Part shown: piece by piece, positions 1 through 7,622 of the stretch
Position numbering within the stretch: the first letter of the stretch is position 1
Layout: each line of letters starts with the position of its first letter
Assembly (NCBI GenBank): GCA_015661855.1
Contig: DQVH01000010.1
Span: 1 to 35,671 of the forward strand
Direction: 5' to 3'
Source of the DNA: Desulfurococcales archaeon
GTDB lineage: Archaea > Thermoproteota > Thermoprotei_A > CAZTBM01 > SZUA-1508
DNA length: 35,671 bases
The notes under the pieces: generated by a model
The model's input: the letters and a program-made list of their open reading frames with translations, nothing else
What the model was told of the DNA's origin: nothing
Databases searched by the model: none
Position numbers and translations under genes: made by a program

Positions 1-576
1 AAGCCTGGGACACCGCCAGAAAAACTCGTTGGCGGAGTTATAGGGGGTAGTATTGTACAGGGTGTCATAAGGGTTGGTGATGAAATAGAAATAAAACCTG
101 GAATAAGAATAGAGAAACCCGACGGTACAGTAGAGTATGAACCACTATATACGAGAGTTGTTAGTTTAAGATTTTCAGATCTCGAAGTTAAAGAGGCCAA
201 ACCTGGAGGACTAGTAGCAATAGGGACAACACTTGATCCATCATTAACTAAAGCCGATAGACTAGTAGGAAATGTTGTAGGTAAACCTGGACAGCTACCA
301 CCACTAGTAAACGAGTTAAGACTTGAATACAAGCTTATGGAGAGAGTAGTTGGTACAAGAGAACTCATTAAAGCAACACCTATAAGGAAAGGTGAAGCAT
401 TAATGCTAACCATAGGGACAACTATAAGCTTAGGTATAGTAACACATGTTACAAAGGATGAAGTTGAAATAAAACTAAGAAGACCAGTTGTCCTACTACC
501 TAAAGCAAGAGTAGCCATAAGTAGACAAGTACGTGGAAGATGGAGACTCGTAGGCTGGGGTACATTTAAAGGTTGA
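1..576 (+). CDS. eif2g: Translation initiation factor aIF2 subunit gamma, C-terminal part (partial)
   Basis: The reading frame is open from base 1 to the TGA at 574-576 and encodes the last 191 residues of aIF2-gamma. aIF2-gamma is the GTP-binding subunit that carries initiator Met-tRNA to the small ribosomal subunit. The G domain lies upstream of the window. What remains is the two beta-barrel domains. Family landmarks are KPGTPPEKLVGGVIGGS at the very start, the DP...KADRLVGNVVGKPG segment around residues 79-99, and the closing GRWRLVGWG. There is no sign of damage; the truncation is only the window edge. The stop overlaps the TTG start of the downstream PIN gene (TTGA), so the two are probably translationally coupled. 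Confidence 0.95.
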   Translation, partial: KPGTPPEKLVGGVIGGSIVQGVIRVGDEIEIKPGIRIEKPDGTVEYEPLYTRVVSLRFSDLEVKEAKPGGLVAIGTTLDPSLTKADRLVGNVVGKPGQLPPLVNELRLEYKLMERVVGTRELIKATPIRKGEALMLTIGTTISLGIVTHVTKDEVEIKLRRPVVLLPKARVAISRQVRGRWRLVGWGTFKG

Positions 577-986
577 ATAAGAAAGTAAAAATACTACTAG
601 ACACAAATACACTAATTCTATCAGTAAAATACGGATTAGACATATTCACACATATTGAAGAAACACTATTAAGGAAATGTAGCTTTTACGTATTAAACAA
701 AACACTAGTGGAGCTAGAAAACCTTAAGAAAAAGGGAAGACCATTAGAGAAGAAAATAGCAACGATAGCTCTCAAACTAGTAAAAGACAAATGCAACATT
801 ATAAATGTACAGCCACTACCAGGAGAAACAGTAGACGATATCATAGTCAGAGTAGTGTATGAAAACAAAATGATATTAATAACTAACGATAGAGAATTAA
901 GATCACGAATTAGTGCTTTAGGATTACCAGTAGGATGGATTAATCCTGAAGAGAAAAGAGTTAAAATAAAGGGATACTATGACTAA
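573..986 (+). CDS. PIN-domain ribonuclease, Fcf1/VapC9-like
   Basis: This 137-residue protein is a single PIN domain, a metal-dependent RNase fold. Visible acidic residues are the N-terminal LLDTN (about residue 10), an acidic/Glu position in the LVELENL helix, VDD near residue 89, and the late TND motif near residue 105, so the active site looks intact. The family that sits beside aIF2-gamma in archaea resembles eukaryotic Fcf1/Utp24, which acts in rRNA processing. That role is inferred here; a VapC-type toxin is less likely because no antitoxin gene adjoins it. The TTG start overlaps the aIF2-gamma stop by four bases, which supports this start. Confidence 0.8.
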   Translation: MNKKVKILLDTNTLILSVKYGLDIFTHIEETLLRKCSFYVLNKTLVELENLKKKGRPLEKKIATIALKLVKDKCNIINVQPLPGETVDDIIVRVVYENKMILITNDRELRSRISALGLPVGWINPEEKRVKIKGYYD

Positions 987-1089
987 GGCCTACATAAACG
1001 TAAAATGGTAGATAGAGATATTAGTTAGAGTTGATTACGCTACTTACACAGAACAGTATACTAGTAAATATTGAGAGGTAGCCTCAATA

Positions 1090-1659
1090 ATGTATAGAGT
1101 GTATCATGTAGTAGATATAGTTAGGATACCGCCAGAGTACTTTGAATTACCCATTAAGGAGGCTGCAGAAAAAGTACTAAGACGTAAATATGAAGGTGTT
1201 GTTGATAAAGAGTTAGGCTTCATATTAGCAGTATATAATGTTGAGGTAGAGGAGGAGGGAAAAATAATTCCAGGTGATGGAGCAACATACCATGTAGCAA
1301 AATTTGATGTACTAGCCTTCACACCAGTATTAAAAGAAGTTGTAGAAGGTGAAGTTGTAGAGGTAACAGATTTCGGAATATTCATAAACTTAGGGCCATT
1401 TGACGGACTAATCCATAGATCACAAATACTCGATGATAGAATGCTCTATGACTCAAGGAGAGGAGCGTATATGGGCCAGGAAACAAAGAGAGTAATTGAG
1501 AAAGGCGATATAGTTAGAGCAAGAATAGTAACTATAAGTACATCATCATCAAATAGGATAATCAGAATAGCATTAACAATGAGACAGCCATTCCTAGGAA
1601 AACTAGAGTGGATAAAGGAGGATCTAGAGAGAATATACGGTAAAAAGAAGAAGAAATGA
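1090..1659 (+). CDS. rpo7: DNA-directed RNA polymerase subunit Rpo7 (RpoE')
   Basis: The 189-residue protein matches archaeal Rpo7, the homologue of eukaryotic Rpb7. With Rpo4 it forms the polymerase stalk that binds nascent RNA and helps promoter opening. The N-terminal RNP-like domain begins MYRVYHVVDIVRIPPEYF. A C-terminal S1/OB domain begins near residue 83 (GEVVEVTDFGIFINLGPFDGLIH). The ATG is preceded by GAGAGGTAG, an acceptable ribosome binding site. The Spt4 gene follows after ten bases, the usual archaeal arrangement, so the two are probably co-transcribed. The 103 bases before the gene show no clear additional gene. Confidence 0.95.
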   Translation: MYRVYHVVDIVRIPPEYFELPIKEAAEKVLRRKYEGVVDKELGFILAVYNVEVEEEGKIIPGDGATYHVAKFDVLAFTPVLKEVVEGEVVEVTDFGIFINLGPFDGLIHRSQILDDRMLYDSRRGAYMGQETKRVIEKGDIVRARIVTISTSSSNRIIRIALTMRQPFLGKLEWIKEDLERIYGKKKKK

Positions 1660-1669
1660 AGTATAGTAG

Positions 1670-1885
1670 GTGGTTAAAGTGGCTAGGAGAAGGAGAATGC
1701 CATTTAAGGCTTGTAAAAAGTGTAAAGCCTTAGTAGAACATGAAGTAGAAAAATGTCCACTCTGCTCATCAACACTATTCTCTGATGACTGGGAAGGTAT
1801 GGTTATAATATTAACTGTAAATTCACAATCAGCAAGTGTACTAAAAGCTGTTAAACCATGGAGGTATGCGATTAAGGTGAGATAG
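1670..1885 (+). CDS. spt4: Transcription elongation factor Spt4 (RpoE'')
   Basis: This small zinc-ribbon protein partners Spt5 to clamp RNA polymerase during elongation. Two Cys pairs, CKKC and CPLC, form the zinc site, and the following DDWEGMVIIL and the PWRYAIKVR ending are typical of archaeal Spt4. The start is uncertain. GTG at 1670 gives 71 residues. GTG at 1679 gives 68 residues starting MARRRR, which looks more like the family and lies about five bases after a GGTGG ribosome binding site. The gene follows rpo7 by ten bases and precedes the dephospho-CoA kinase by five, so it is mid-operon. Confidence 0.93.
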   Translation: MVKVARRRRMPFKACKKCKALVEHEVEKCPLCSSTLFSDDWEGMVIILTVNSQSASVLKAVKPWRYAIKVR

Positions 1886-1890
1886 ATAGC

Positions 1891-2427
1891 TTGAAATACT
1901 ACTTAATGCCAGAAAAGCTAAGACCAATTCTATCACAACACTTCATTGGAACATTACTAACAGGTACACCCAAAGACAATTTAGCCTTCATTAAATCAAA
2001 CATAGAAAAATATAAATATATAGTTACAGTAGGTGATGTTGTTACTTTAACTTTAACAATAGGTGGTATTAATCCTAAACTATCAATAATAGACTGTAAA
2101 TGTTTAAGAAGGAAATGTCTAACACTAAACGTTTTAAGGGGTAAATTCAGGAATATTATTAAAGTGTACAATCCCCCAGGAAGAATTACTATAGAGGCGT
2201 GGAATAGTATTAAAAGAGCATTAAAAGAACAAGATAACACTCTAATAGAGGTACAAGGTGAAGAAGATCTACTAGCTATACCAGCAATACTAGAAGCAGA
2301 CCTTGGCTCGATAGTAGTATATGGTTTACCATTGAAAGGTATGGTCATAGTTAGAGTTGATAATAGTGTAAAGGAGCTATTAAGAAGAATATTAGACGAA
2401 TTCATACTAGTTAAAGATGAGAGGTAG
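1891..2427 (+). CDS. GTP-dependent dephospho-CoA kinase (DUF359 family)
   Basis: The 178-residue protein belongs to DUF359, shown in Thermococcus to be the archaeal dephospho-CoA kinase. It phosphorylates the 3'-OH of dephospho-CoA with GTP in the last step of CoA synthesis. Diagnostic stretches are VGDVVTLTL (residues 47-55), an acidic IIDCKCLRR segment, NPPGRITIEAW, and GEEDLLAIPAILEADLGSIVVYG near residues 123-145. The family's usual D-x-K-T-R segment appears here as DCKCLRR, a mild variation. The start is TTG after a GGTGAG site. Placement directly behind Spt4 is a recurring archaeal gene order; no functional tie to transcription is implied. Confidence 0.88.
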   Translation: MKYYLMPEKLRPILSQHFIGTLLTGTPKDNLAFIKSNIEKYKYIVTVGDVVTLTLTIGGINPKLSIIDCKCLRRKCLTLNVLRGKFRNIIKVYNPPGRITIEAWNSIKRALKEQDNTLIEVQGEEDLLAIPAILEADLGSIVVYGLPLKGMVIVRVDNSVKELLRRILDEFILVKDER

Positions 2428-2448
2428 CAGGTGATAATAAAAAGTATA

Positions 2449-2457
2449 ATTTATAAG
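2449..2457 (+). promoter_or_regulatory. TATA box of the S24e-S27ae operon
   Basis: ATTTATAAG follows an A-rich BRE-like stretch and lies about 60 bases before the S24e start. It places transcription initiation near 2480, leaving a leader of roughly 30 bases that contains the GTGAGG ribosome binding site. Called by motif and spacing only. Confidence 0.6.
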
Positions 2458-2509
2458 CCCCTTTGTACTCACTAAACACTGCTAAACGTGCTGAAGTGAG
2501 GATTTGAGT

Positions 2510-2878
2510 ATGGCCGAAGAACTAATAGCAACAAAACCTCCAGCTAAGTACGTTAGGAAAATACGTATAGATGAAGGAGTGGAAATGTACGTTCTAGAGG
2601 AAAAGTACAATCCACTAATTAAACGCCTTGAAATAACAGGTTTAATATATCATATAGGGAAGGGAACTCCAGCAAGAAAAACTGTACGTGAAATCATAGC
2701 TAAAACATATAATAAGCTTATCGATACAGTTTATATACGGAAACTCGAATCTGAATTCGGTATTGGTAGAACAAGAGCACTAATCCATATATATGATAGT
2801 GTAGAGAGAGCGTTAGCGTTTGAACCTAAACATATAATTCAAAGAGATAAAGGTGTAAAGAAGGAGAAGGAGGGTTGA
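2510..2878 (+). CDS. rps24e: 30S ribosomal protein S24e
   Basis: This small-subunit protein shows the S24e signature: the beta-strand YNPLIKRLEITGLIYHIGKGTPARKTVREIIAK and later EFGIGRTRALIHIYDS. The ATG at 2510 (MAEELIATKPP) is preferred over the in-frame TTG at 2504 because GTGAGG ends eight bases upstream of it. The C-terminus is short and lysine-rich. A TATA box stands about 55 bases upstream, and S27ae follows after seven bases, so the two ribosomal genes form an operon. Confidence 0.95.
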   Translation: MAEELIATKPPAKYVRKIRIDEGVEMYVLEEKYNPLIKRLEITGLIYHIGKGTPARKTVREIIAKTYNKLIDTVYIRKLESEFGIGRTRALIHIYDSVERALAFEPKHIIQRDKGVKKEKEG

Positions 2879-2885
2879 AAAGATA

Positions 2886-3074
2886 ATGGCTCACGTACAT
2901 AAATTGTATGAGTACGATTATGAAAAGGGTACTATTAGATTAAAAAATAAGAAGTGTCCTCGCTGTGGTAGTATAATGGCACACCATTTAAAACCTGTTG
3001 AAAGATGGCATTGTGGTAAGTGTAGTTATACAGAATTTGTAAGACCTAGAAAACCTACCAGAAAGGGAAGATAA
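2886..3074 (+). CDS. rps27ae: 30S ribosomal protein S27ae
   Basis: A 62-residue zinc-ribbon protein of the small subunit. The two zinc pairs CPRCGS and CGKCSY are separated by the usual spacing, and the C-terminus is basic (RPRKPTRKGR). Archaeal S27ae lacks the ubiquitin moiety found in eukaryotes, as here. It follows S24e by seven bases. The 80-base gap downstream contains a probable TATA box for kae1. Confidence 0.95.
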   Translation: MAHVHKLYEYDYEKGTIRLKNKKCPRCGSIMAHHLKPVERWHCGKCSYTEFVRPRKPTRKGR

Positions 3075-3089
3075 AAGTAGTAACATAGT

Positions 3090-3098
3090 CTTATATGT
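3090..3098 (+). promoter_or_regulatory. Probable TATA box for kae1
   Basis: CTTATATGT lies in the 80-base gap between S27ae and kae1 and would start a transcript near 3122, about 30 bases ahead of the kae1 ATG. Motif and spacing only. Confidence 0.45.
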
Positions 3099-3154
3099 TC
3101 CCCTAACCAATCATAGCCTAGGAGAGTAGACTACACACTTAAAGGCTACTAGTC

Positions 3155-4165
3155 ATGTCCAGTAATATAATAGTTTTAGGAATTGAATCAACAGCTCACA
3201 CATTCGGTTGTGGTATAGTTGATGAAAAAGGTAATATACTAGCAGATGTTAGAGGTGAATATACTCCAGTAAAGGGGGGTATACATCCTAGAGAGGCTTC
3301 ACAATACTTTACATCAATAGCCCATACAATTATAAGAAAAGCTCTATCAGAAGCTAAGGTAACAATGAAAAATATAGATGCTATCGCTGTAGCTTTAGGT
3401 CCAGGTCTAGGCCCATGTCTTAGAACGGGAGCTACTATTGCTAGAGCTTTAGCTTCATATTTTAATAAACCCTTAATTCCGGTAAATCATGCTGTAGCCC
3501 ATATAGAGATAGGTAAACTACTTACAGGAGCTAAAGACCCCCTAGTAATATATGTATCTGGAGGTAACACTCTCATAACAGCATATGCTAAAGGACGCTA
3601 TAGAATTTTCGGTGAAACTCTAGATCTAGCCTTAGGTAATACTTTAGATGTATTTGCACGTGAAGCAGGAATAGCACCACCATACATAATTGAAGGATAC
3701 CATGTAGTAGACTACTATGCAAATAAGGGTAAAAACATACTAGATCTACCATATATTGTTAAAGGGCAGGATGTTTCATTTTCAGGACTACTAACTGCAG
3801 CTCTAAGACTACTAAGAGAGGGATACCCATTAGAAGATGTTTGTTTAAGTTTTAGAGAGAACGCATACAACATGGTTGTTGAAGTAGCGGAGAGAGGTTT
3901 AGCACATACAGGTAAAAAGGAAATACTCCTTGTTGGAGGTGTAGCAGCAAGCCCAATATTGAGAAGTAAAGTTGAAACAATGGCAAAATACTACAACGTT
4001 AAAGTATACTTAACACCACCAAAATACTCACTAGATAACGGAGTAATGATAGCCTGGACAGGTCTTCTAGCATACAAACATGGAGTTACAATACCTATAG
4101 ACGAATCCTACGTGAAACAGCGGTGGAGAATAGATGAGGTAGATATACCATGGATGGAGGAGTGA
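3155..4165 (+). CDS. kae1: KEOPS catalytic subunit Kae1, tRNA t6A threonylcarbamoyltransferase
   Basis: Kae1 transfers the threonylcarbamoyl group to A37 of ANN-decoding tRNAs within the KEOPS complex. The 336-residue sequence shows the ASKHA ATPase fold: LGIESTAHTFGCGIV at the N-terminus, the metal-binding NHAVAHIEIG (HxxxH near residues 111-115), VSGGNT for phosphate binding, and the late LLVGGVAAS. Length and motifs are normal. Bud32 is a separate gene overlapping the 3' end by 16 bases (or four if Bud32 starts at GTG 4162), so this is the unfused crenarchaeal form. KEOPS partners Pcc1 and a probable Pcc2 are encoded elsewhere in the window; Cgi121 was not seen. Confidence 0.96.
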   Translation: MSSNIIVLGIESTAHTFGCGIVDEKGNILADVRGEYTPVKGGIHPREASQYFTSIAHTIIRKALSEAKVTMKNIDAIAVALGPGLGPCLRTGATIARALASYFNKPLIPVNHAVAHIEIGKLLTGAKDPLVIYVSGGNTLITAYAKGRYRIFGETLDLALGNTLDVFAREAGIAPPYIIEGYHVVDYYANKGKNILDLPYIVKGQDVSFSGLLTAALRLLREGYPLEDVCLSFRENAYNMVVEVAERGLAHTGKKEILLVGGVAASPILRSKVETMAKYYNVKVYLTPPKYSLDNGVMIAWTGLLAYKHGVTIPIDESYVKQRWRIDEVDIPWMEE

Positions 4166-4812
4166 AACTAATAAGGATAGGAGCAGAAGCATACTTATAC
4201 CTAATAGACTTCTTCGGAATCAAGGCTATACTTAAAAAGAGAATACCTAAAGATTACAGACATCCAGAATTCGATATTAAATTGAGGAGGAGAAGAACAA
4301 TAAATGAAGCAAGAATGCTATACTACAGTAGAAAGGCTGGTGTACCTACACCTCTAGTCTTAGATGTAGATGTTGATGAAACATACTTGATAATAGAATA
4401 CATCGACGGTATTGTTTTAAGAGACCTAATAAACCAAGGAGTTAATAGTAAACTCCTTGAAAATATATTTGTACATGTAGGGGAACTTATAGGTAGACTT
4501 CATAGTAGTGGAATAGTCCATGGCGATCTAACTACATCAAATATGATACTCCAAAACAATAATACCCTATACTTCATAGACTTCGGCTTAGCCGAGAAAA
4601 GTAGTGAACTTGAAGATCAAGGTGTAGATCTACACTTAATGCTACGTAGTCTCGAAAGTACACATCCTGAAATAGCATATAAAGCATTCAATTGTGTTCT
4701 AAAGGGGTATGCTAAGGTAATGGGTAAAGAGCATACATTAAAGGTTAAGAATAAGGTTAAAGAGATAAGGATGAGAGGTAGATATGTTGAAGAGAGAAGA
4801 AAAAGAACATAA
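4150..4812 (+). CDS. bud32: KEOPS kinase/ATPase subunit Bud32
   Basis: Bud32 is a minimal RIO-like kinase that stimulates Kae1 in t6A synthesis. The small lobe carries AILKKRIPKDYRHPEFD, the hallmark of the family (Lys plus KxYRHPxLD). The catalytic loop HGDLTTSNMI is near residue 124 and the metal motif FIDFGLAE near residue 142. The tail VKEIRMRGRYVEERR is the conserved C-terminal extension. Two starts are possible: ATG 4150, behind a GAGGTAG site, or GTG 4162, which overlaps the Kae1 stop as GTGA, a junction pattern repeated elsewhere in the window. The 3' end overlaps the next gene by 29 bases. Confidence 0.94.
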   Translation: MDGGVKLIRIGAEAYLYLIDFFGIKAILKKRIPKDYRHPEFDIKLRRRRTINEARMLYYSRKAGVPTPLVLDVDVDETYLIIEYIDGIVLRDLINQGVNSKLLENIFVHVGELIGRLHSSGIVHGDLTTSNMILQNNNTLYFIDFGLAEKSSELEDQGVDLHLMLRSLESTHPEIAYKAFNCVLKGYAKVMGKEHTLKVKNKVKEIRMRGRYVEERRKRT

Positions 4813-5383
4813 AATAACAATACTCCTTATATCAACAAATAAACATAAGGTAGAGGAAATAAATAATATAACTGCTAGGTATGGAGTTATAGTTGTCCCA
4901 GCTAATATAAGAAAGATGGAAATACAATCTGACAACTTAGTTGAAATAGCTTTAATGGCAGCTAGAAGCGCTTATAGTAGTCTACGTAAACCATTAATAG
5001 TTGAAGATGCAGGACTATTCATTAAGGAATTGAATGGATTTCCAGGCCCATACTCAAGCTACGTATATAGAACTATCGGCTGTAAAGGAATACTAAAATT
5101 ACTTGAGGGTATTAAGAGAAGAGATGCATACTTTAAATCAGTTATAGTGTACAAAGATGAATCATATGAAATGGTATTTGAAGGTTTAACTGAAGGAGAA
5201 ATAGCATACGATATAAGAGGGAGTGGTGGTTTCGGTTTCGACCCTATATTTATACCCAAAGGCTATAATAAAACATTTGCTGAAATGTCATTAGAGGAGA
5301 AAAACAGACTATCACATAGAGGTAAAGCTGTTAAGAAATTTATAGAATGGTTTATTGAGAACAGAAAACATGCATTCAAATAA
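4784..5383 (+). CDS. rdgB: XTP/dITP diphosphatase (HAM1/RdgB family)
   Basis: This house-cleaning enzyme hydrolyses dITP, ITP and XTP to monophosphates, keeping deaminated purines out of nucleic acids. The 199-residue protein has the family motifs: ISTNKHKVEEI for substrate binding at the N-terminus, IVEDAGLFIKELNGFPGPYS with its catalytic Asp near residue 70, and GSGGFGFDPIFIP plus LEEKNRLSHRGKA near the C-terminus. The ATG has a GAGAGGTA site inside the bud32 gene, so it is the last gene of the kae1-bud32-rdgB operon. Confidence 0.95.
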   Translation: MLKREEKEHKITILLISTNKHKVEEINNITARYGVIVVPANIRKMEIQSDNLVEIALMAARSAYSSLRKPLIVEDAGLFIKELNGFPGPYSSYVYRTIGCKGILKLLEGIKRRDAYFKSVIVYKDESYEMVFEGLTEGEIAYDIRGSGGFGFDPIFIPKGYNKTFAEMSLEEKNRLSHRGKAVKKFIEWFIENRKHAFK

Positions 5384-5407
5384 ACTCAATTACATCACGA
5401 GTAACAC

Positions 5408-5415
5408 TTATAAAA
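5408..5415 (+). promoter_or_regulatory. TATA box for rps15
   Basis: TTATAAAA in the 89-base gap before rps15 predicts initiation near 5440 and a leader of about 33 bases with GGAGG at 5456-5460. Confidence 0.6.
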
Positions 5416-5472
5416 TCTCCAACTTATAGACGTTAAATAGCACATAGAGTAAGAAGGAGGGTACTCCAAAGT

Positions 5473-5934
5473 ATGAATAAAAAGAGGGATAAGGGTAAAT
5501 CACATTCAACAAGACCTCCACGAACAGGTCCACCAAGATGGCTTAAATGGTCACCTGAAGAAGTTGAAGCTCTAATTGTAGAATTAGCTAAAAAAGGCTA
5601 TGGCCCGTCAATGATAGGTATAATACTAAGAGACCAGTATGGTATCCCCCTAGTAAAACCTATCCTCGGTAAAAAGATTACACAGGTACTAGAGGAGCAT
5701 GGACTACTACCACCAATACCTGAAGACCTATTCAACTTAATGAAGAGAGCAGTAAACCTAATGAGACATCTAGAAGAACACCCTAAAGACTACCATTCTA
5801 AAAGAGGTCTTATGGAGATAGAGTCGAAAATAAGGCGACTAGTAAAATACTATAAGAGAGTAGGTAAGCTACCACCAGATTGGGAGTATGATCCAGAGAG
5901 AGCAAAACTACTCGTATCAAGTGCACTACAATAG
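5473..5934 (+). CDS. rps15: 30S ribosomal protein S15
   Basis: This 153-residue protein is the archaeal/eukaryotic-type S15 (uS15) with the N-terminal extension, which includes RTGPPRWLKWSPEEVEALI, and the C-terminal helical core containing RGLMEIESKIRRLVKYYKRVGKLPPDWEYDPE. S15 binds 16S rRNA in the platform. It heads a conserved archaeal block of S15, RecJ/GAN-like, Pcc1-like and S3Ae genes. The ribosome binding site GGAGG lies 12 bases before the ATG, somewhat far. Confidence 0.96.
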   Translation: MNKKRDKGKSHSTRPPRTGPPRWLKWSPEEVEALIVELAKKGYGPSMIGIILRDQYGIPLVKPILGKKITQVLEEHGLLPPIPEDLFNLMKRAVNLMRHLEEHPKDYHSKRGLMEIESKIRRLVKYYKRVGKLPPDWEYDPERAKLLVSSALQ

Positions 5935-5967
5935 TGTAGAGATGAAACCTCATAATCTCAAGTAACA

Positions 5968-5980
5968 TTTAAGTTTAAAG
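5968..5980 (+). promoter_or_regulatory. TATA-like element of the RecJ/Cdc45-like gene
   Basis: The T/A-rich element TTTAAGTTTAAAG sits about 26 bases before the GTG (6000) and ATG (6006) starts, so a transcript from it would be nearly leaderless. No ribosome binding site is visible before this gene, which fits. Confidence 0.45.
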
Positions 5981-5999
5981 GAACACACATTAGTATACG

Positions 6000-7301
6000 G
6001 TGAATATGCAAATATCAAGTGAGACCAGTGGGGACAAAAATAGTATAATAGATAAGATTAGAGAAGAAAAACACTTATACATAATCTCATTCCCCTCATT
6101 TAATGAGTTATTATCATCAGCTATACTATTCTATAACCTTAACCTACACGGTTTTGACGTTAGAATTAATATAACACCATGTATAAGTGAAGATAAACTC
6201 TTGGAGATAGACTCTCCAATAATGCTTATAGGTTTTACACGTAGAACACTAGAGAAAGCTAAGAAAATTAATAGAAATACTTTCCTACTTGAAAATATGG
6301 AGTATTCTGGAAGAGATGTTAAACAGAAAATTCAAGAATACTATAGTAACTTAAGTTTAAAAACTAAAAACTACGCTACAATAGCACTTAAACTTCTAGA
6401 GAAAATCATAGGTGTAGACAATATTGATAGTAAATCGTATATTACGTTTCTTGAATCATTAGCTTTCTCGGAGCCTACAAGCTACGAGAGAGAAATAATA
6501 AAGAATATAGAGAGGAAGGGTATTATTGAAATAAAAATGAGTGTAAAACTATTCGGCTTCGAATATAAACCATTATACCAGGCACTACATGATACAGTAA
6601 AGCCATTCATACCTGAACTAACAGGTGACATAAATAATTGCATAAGCTTTATAAAGAGCATAGGTATAAGCAATGTTAACATTAAGTCAACACAAATATC
6701 AGAAGACACTCTAACAAATCTAGTAAAAACACTATTTACTAGGTTGAGAAGGAGTAGTAGGAGAGTACGTAAACCAAATGAAATACTCGGAGAAGTATAC
6801 TACCTAACAAACACTAAAGTTTTAGCCGATATAAAGGAGAGAACAGCTATACTTACATACATATTAGACTCTAAAGGGCCAGAATACGTAGCACTACACT
6901 GCACTAGTAACTATTACTTAAATCTCATGGTTGAAGTATACAATAAAATACCACAAATACTAGCTAAAGTGTATAAGAATATCACTGAAGTAGAATATTC
7001 TGGCTTTAAAATAGTATACGCTCACACATTGAAAGAAAGGATACCATTAAAACTACTCTATGAAGCTTTACTAGATTTAGGCATTATAAGTAAGGGTAAA
7101 GCTATAATACTTGAGAAAAGTAATGAGCTATATAGGATTCCACACTATATATTAAGAGATGTTATAGTGGATTATGAAGAATTCTTAACCCAAAGTAAAA
7201 TAATAAAAGACATAGTATACGATATCGATAACTACTCAGTAAGTATTATAGGTGATAGTAACCTTACAAAACTAATTAAAACCATTAAATCTATGAAGTG
7301 A
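6000..7301 (+). CDS. RecJ-family protein without DHH active-site motifs, probable archaeal Cdc45-like replication factor
   Basis: The position between S15 and a Pcc1-like gene plus S3Ae is where many archaea carry the RecJ/GAN gene. The 433-residue protein keeps a RecJ-like outline: an N-terminal region where motif I should lie reads SFPSFNELLSSAILFYNL, retaining the following helix but lacking the HxDxDG metal ligands. No DHH triplet is present, and the C-terminal half resembles a worn DHHA1 region. In crenarchaea such inactive RecJ homologues bind GINS and act as Cdc45 in the CMG helicase; that is the inference here. GTG 6000 and ATG 6006 are both possible starts. Similarity is weak by eye, so the call depends largely on context. 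Confidence 0.6.
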   Translation: MNMQISSETSGDKNSIIDKIREEKHLYIISFPSFNELLSSAILFYNLNLHGFDVRINITPCISEDKLLEIDSPIMLIGFTRRTLEKAKKINRNTFLLENMEYSGRDVKQKIQEYYSNLSLKTKNYATIALKLLEKIIGVDNIDSKSYITFLESLAFSEPTSYEREIIKNIERKGIIEIKMSVKLFGFEYKPLYQALHDTVKPFIPELTGDINNCISFIKSIGISNVNIKSTQISEDTLTNLVKTLFTRLRRSSRRVRKPNEILGEVYYLTNTKVLADIKERTAILTYILDSKGPEYVALHCTSNYYLNLMVEVYNKIPQILAKVYKNITEVEYSGFKIVYAHTLKERIPLKLLYEALLDLGIISKGKAIILEKSNELYRIPHYILRDVIVDYEEFLTQSKIIKDIVYDIDNYSVSIIGDSNLTKLIKTIKSMK

Positions 7302-7307
7302 AAAACC

Positions 7308-7574
7308 ATGATTAAAGCGGTAATCCAATATACACTAGACAATATAAAACTACTAAATACACTTAACAAAGCATTAAAACCAGATAACGAAAAAACACCA
7401 CCATACATGAGTATCAATAGTAAAGTACACGATAATATGTTAAGTATAAGCATAATTATTGAGGGTTATGAGGAAAAGATAGGAACACTACTAAACACTC
7501 TAGATGAAATATTGGCATTAATGAAAAGTATTGAAAAATCTATATCAGAAGTTATGCGTGAAAAATATATTTAG
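7308..7574 (+). CDS. Pcc1-like protein, probable KEOPS subunit Pcc2
   Basis: This 88-residue protein fits the small alpha/beta Pcc1 fold: a first strand (IKAVIQYTL), a helix (NIKLLNTLNKAL), two strands (YMSINSKVHDNMLSISIIIEGYE) and a long C-terminal helix. A second and more typical Pcc1 is at 22877-23137. Archaea carry a Pcc1 paralogue, Pcc2, reported as the fifth core KEOPS subunit that dimerises with Pcc1. The placement six bases behind the RecJ-like gene and before S3Ae, plus its size, make this the likely Pcc2. The identity is inferred from fold pattern and context, not from strong motifs. Confidence 0.6.
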   Translation: MIKAVIQYTLDNIKLLNTLNKALKPDNEKTPPYMSINSKVHDNMLSISIIIEGYEEKIGTLLNTLDEILALMKSIEKSISEVMREKYI

Positions 7575-7622
7575 GCTAGTATATCCTACTATGCCAGAGC
7601 GGGAAACAAAGAGGATAGTAGT

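Noticed and set aside
573..986. VapC toxin of a toxin-antitoxin pair
   Set aside because: No antitoxin-sized gene adjoins it. It is coupled to aIF2-gamma, which fits the Fcf1-like group better.
1670..1699. Spt4 as a fusion or N-terminally extended protein
   Set aside because: The extra residues come only from choosing the upstream GTG; a GTG nine bases later has a good ribosome binding site and gives a normal family length.
1899..2405. 168-codon minus-strand reading frame opposite the dephospho-CoA kinase
   Set aside because: Antisense shadow; the plus-strand product carries the conserved family motifs.
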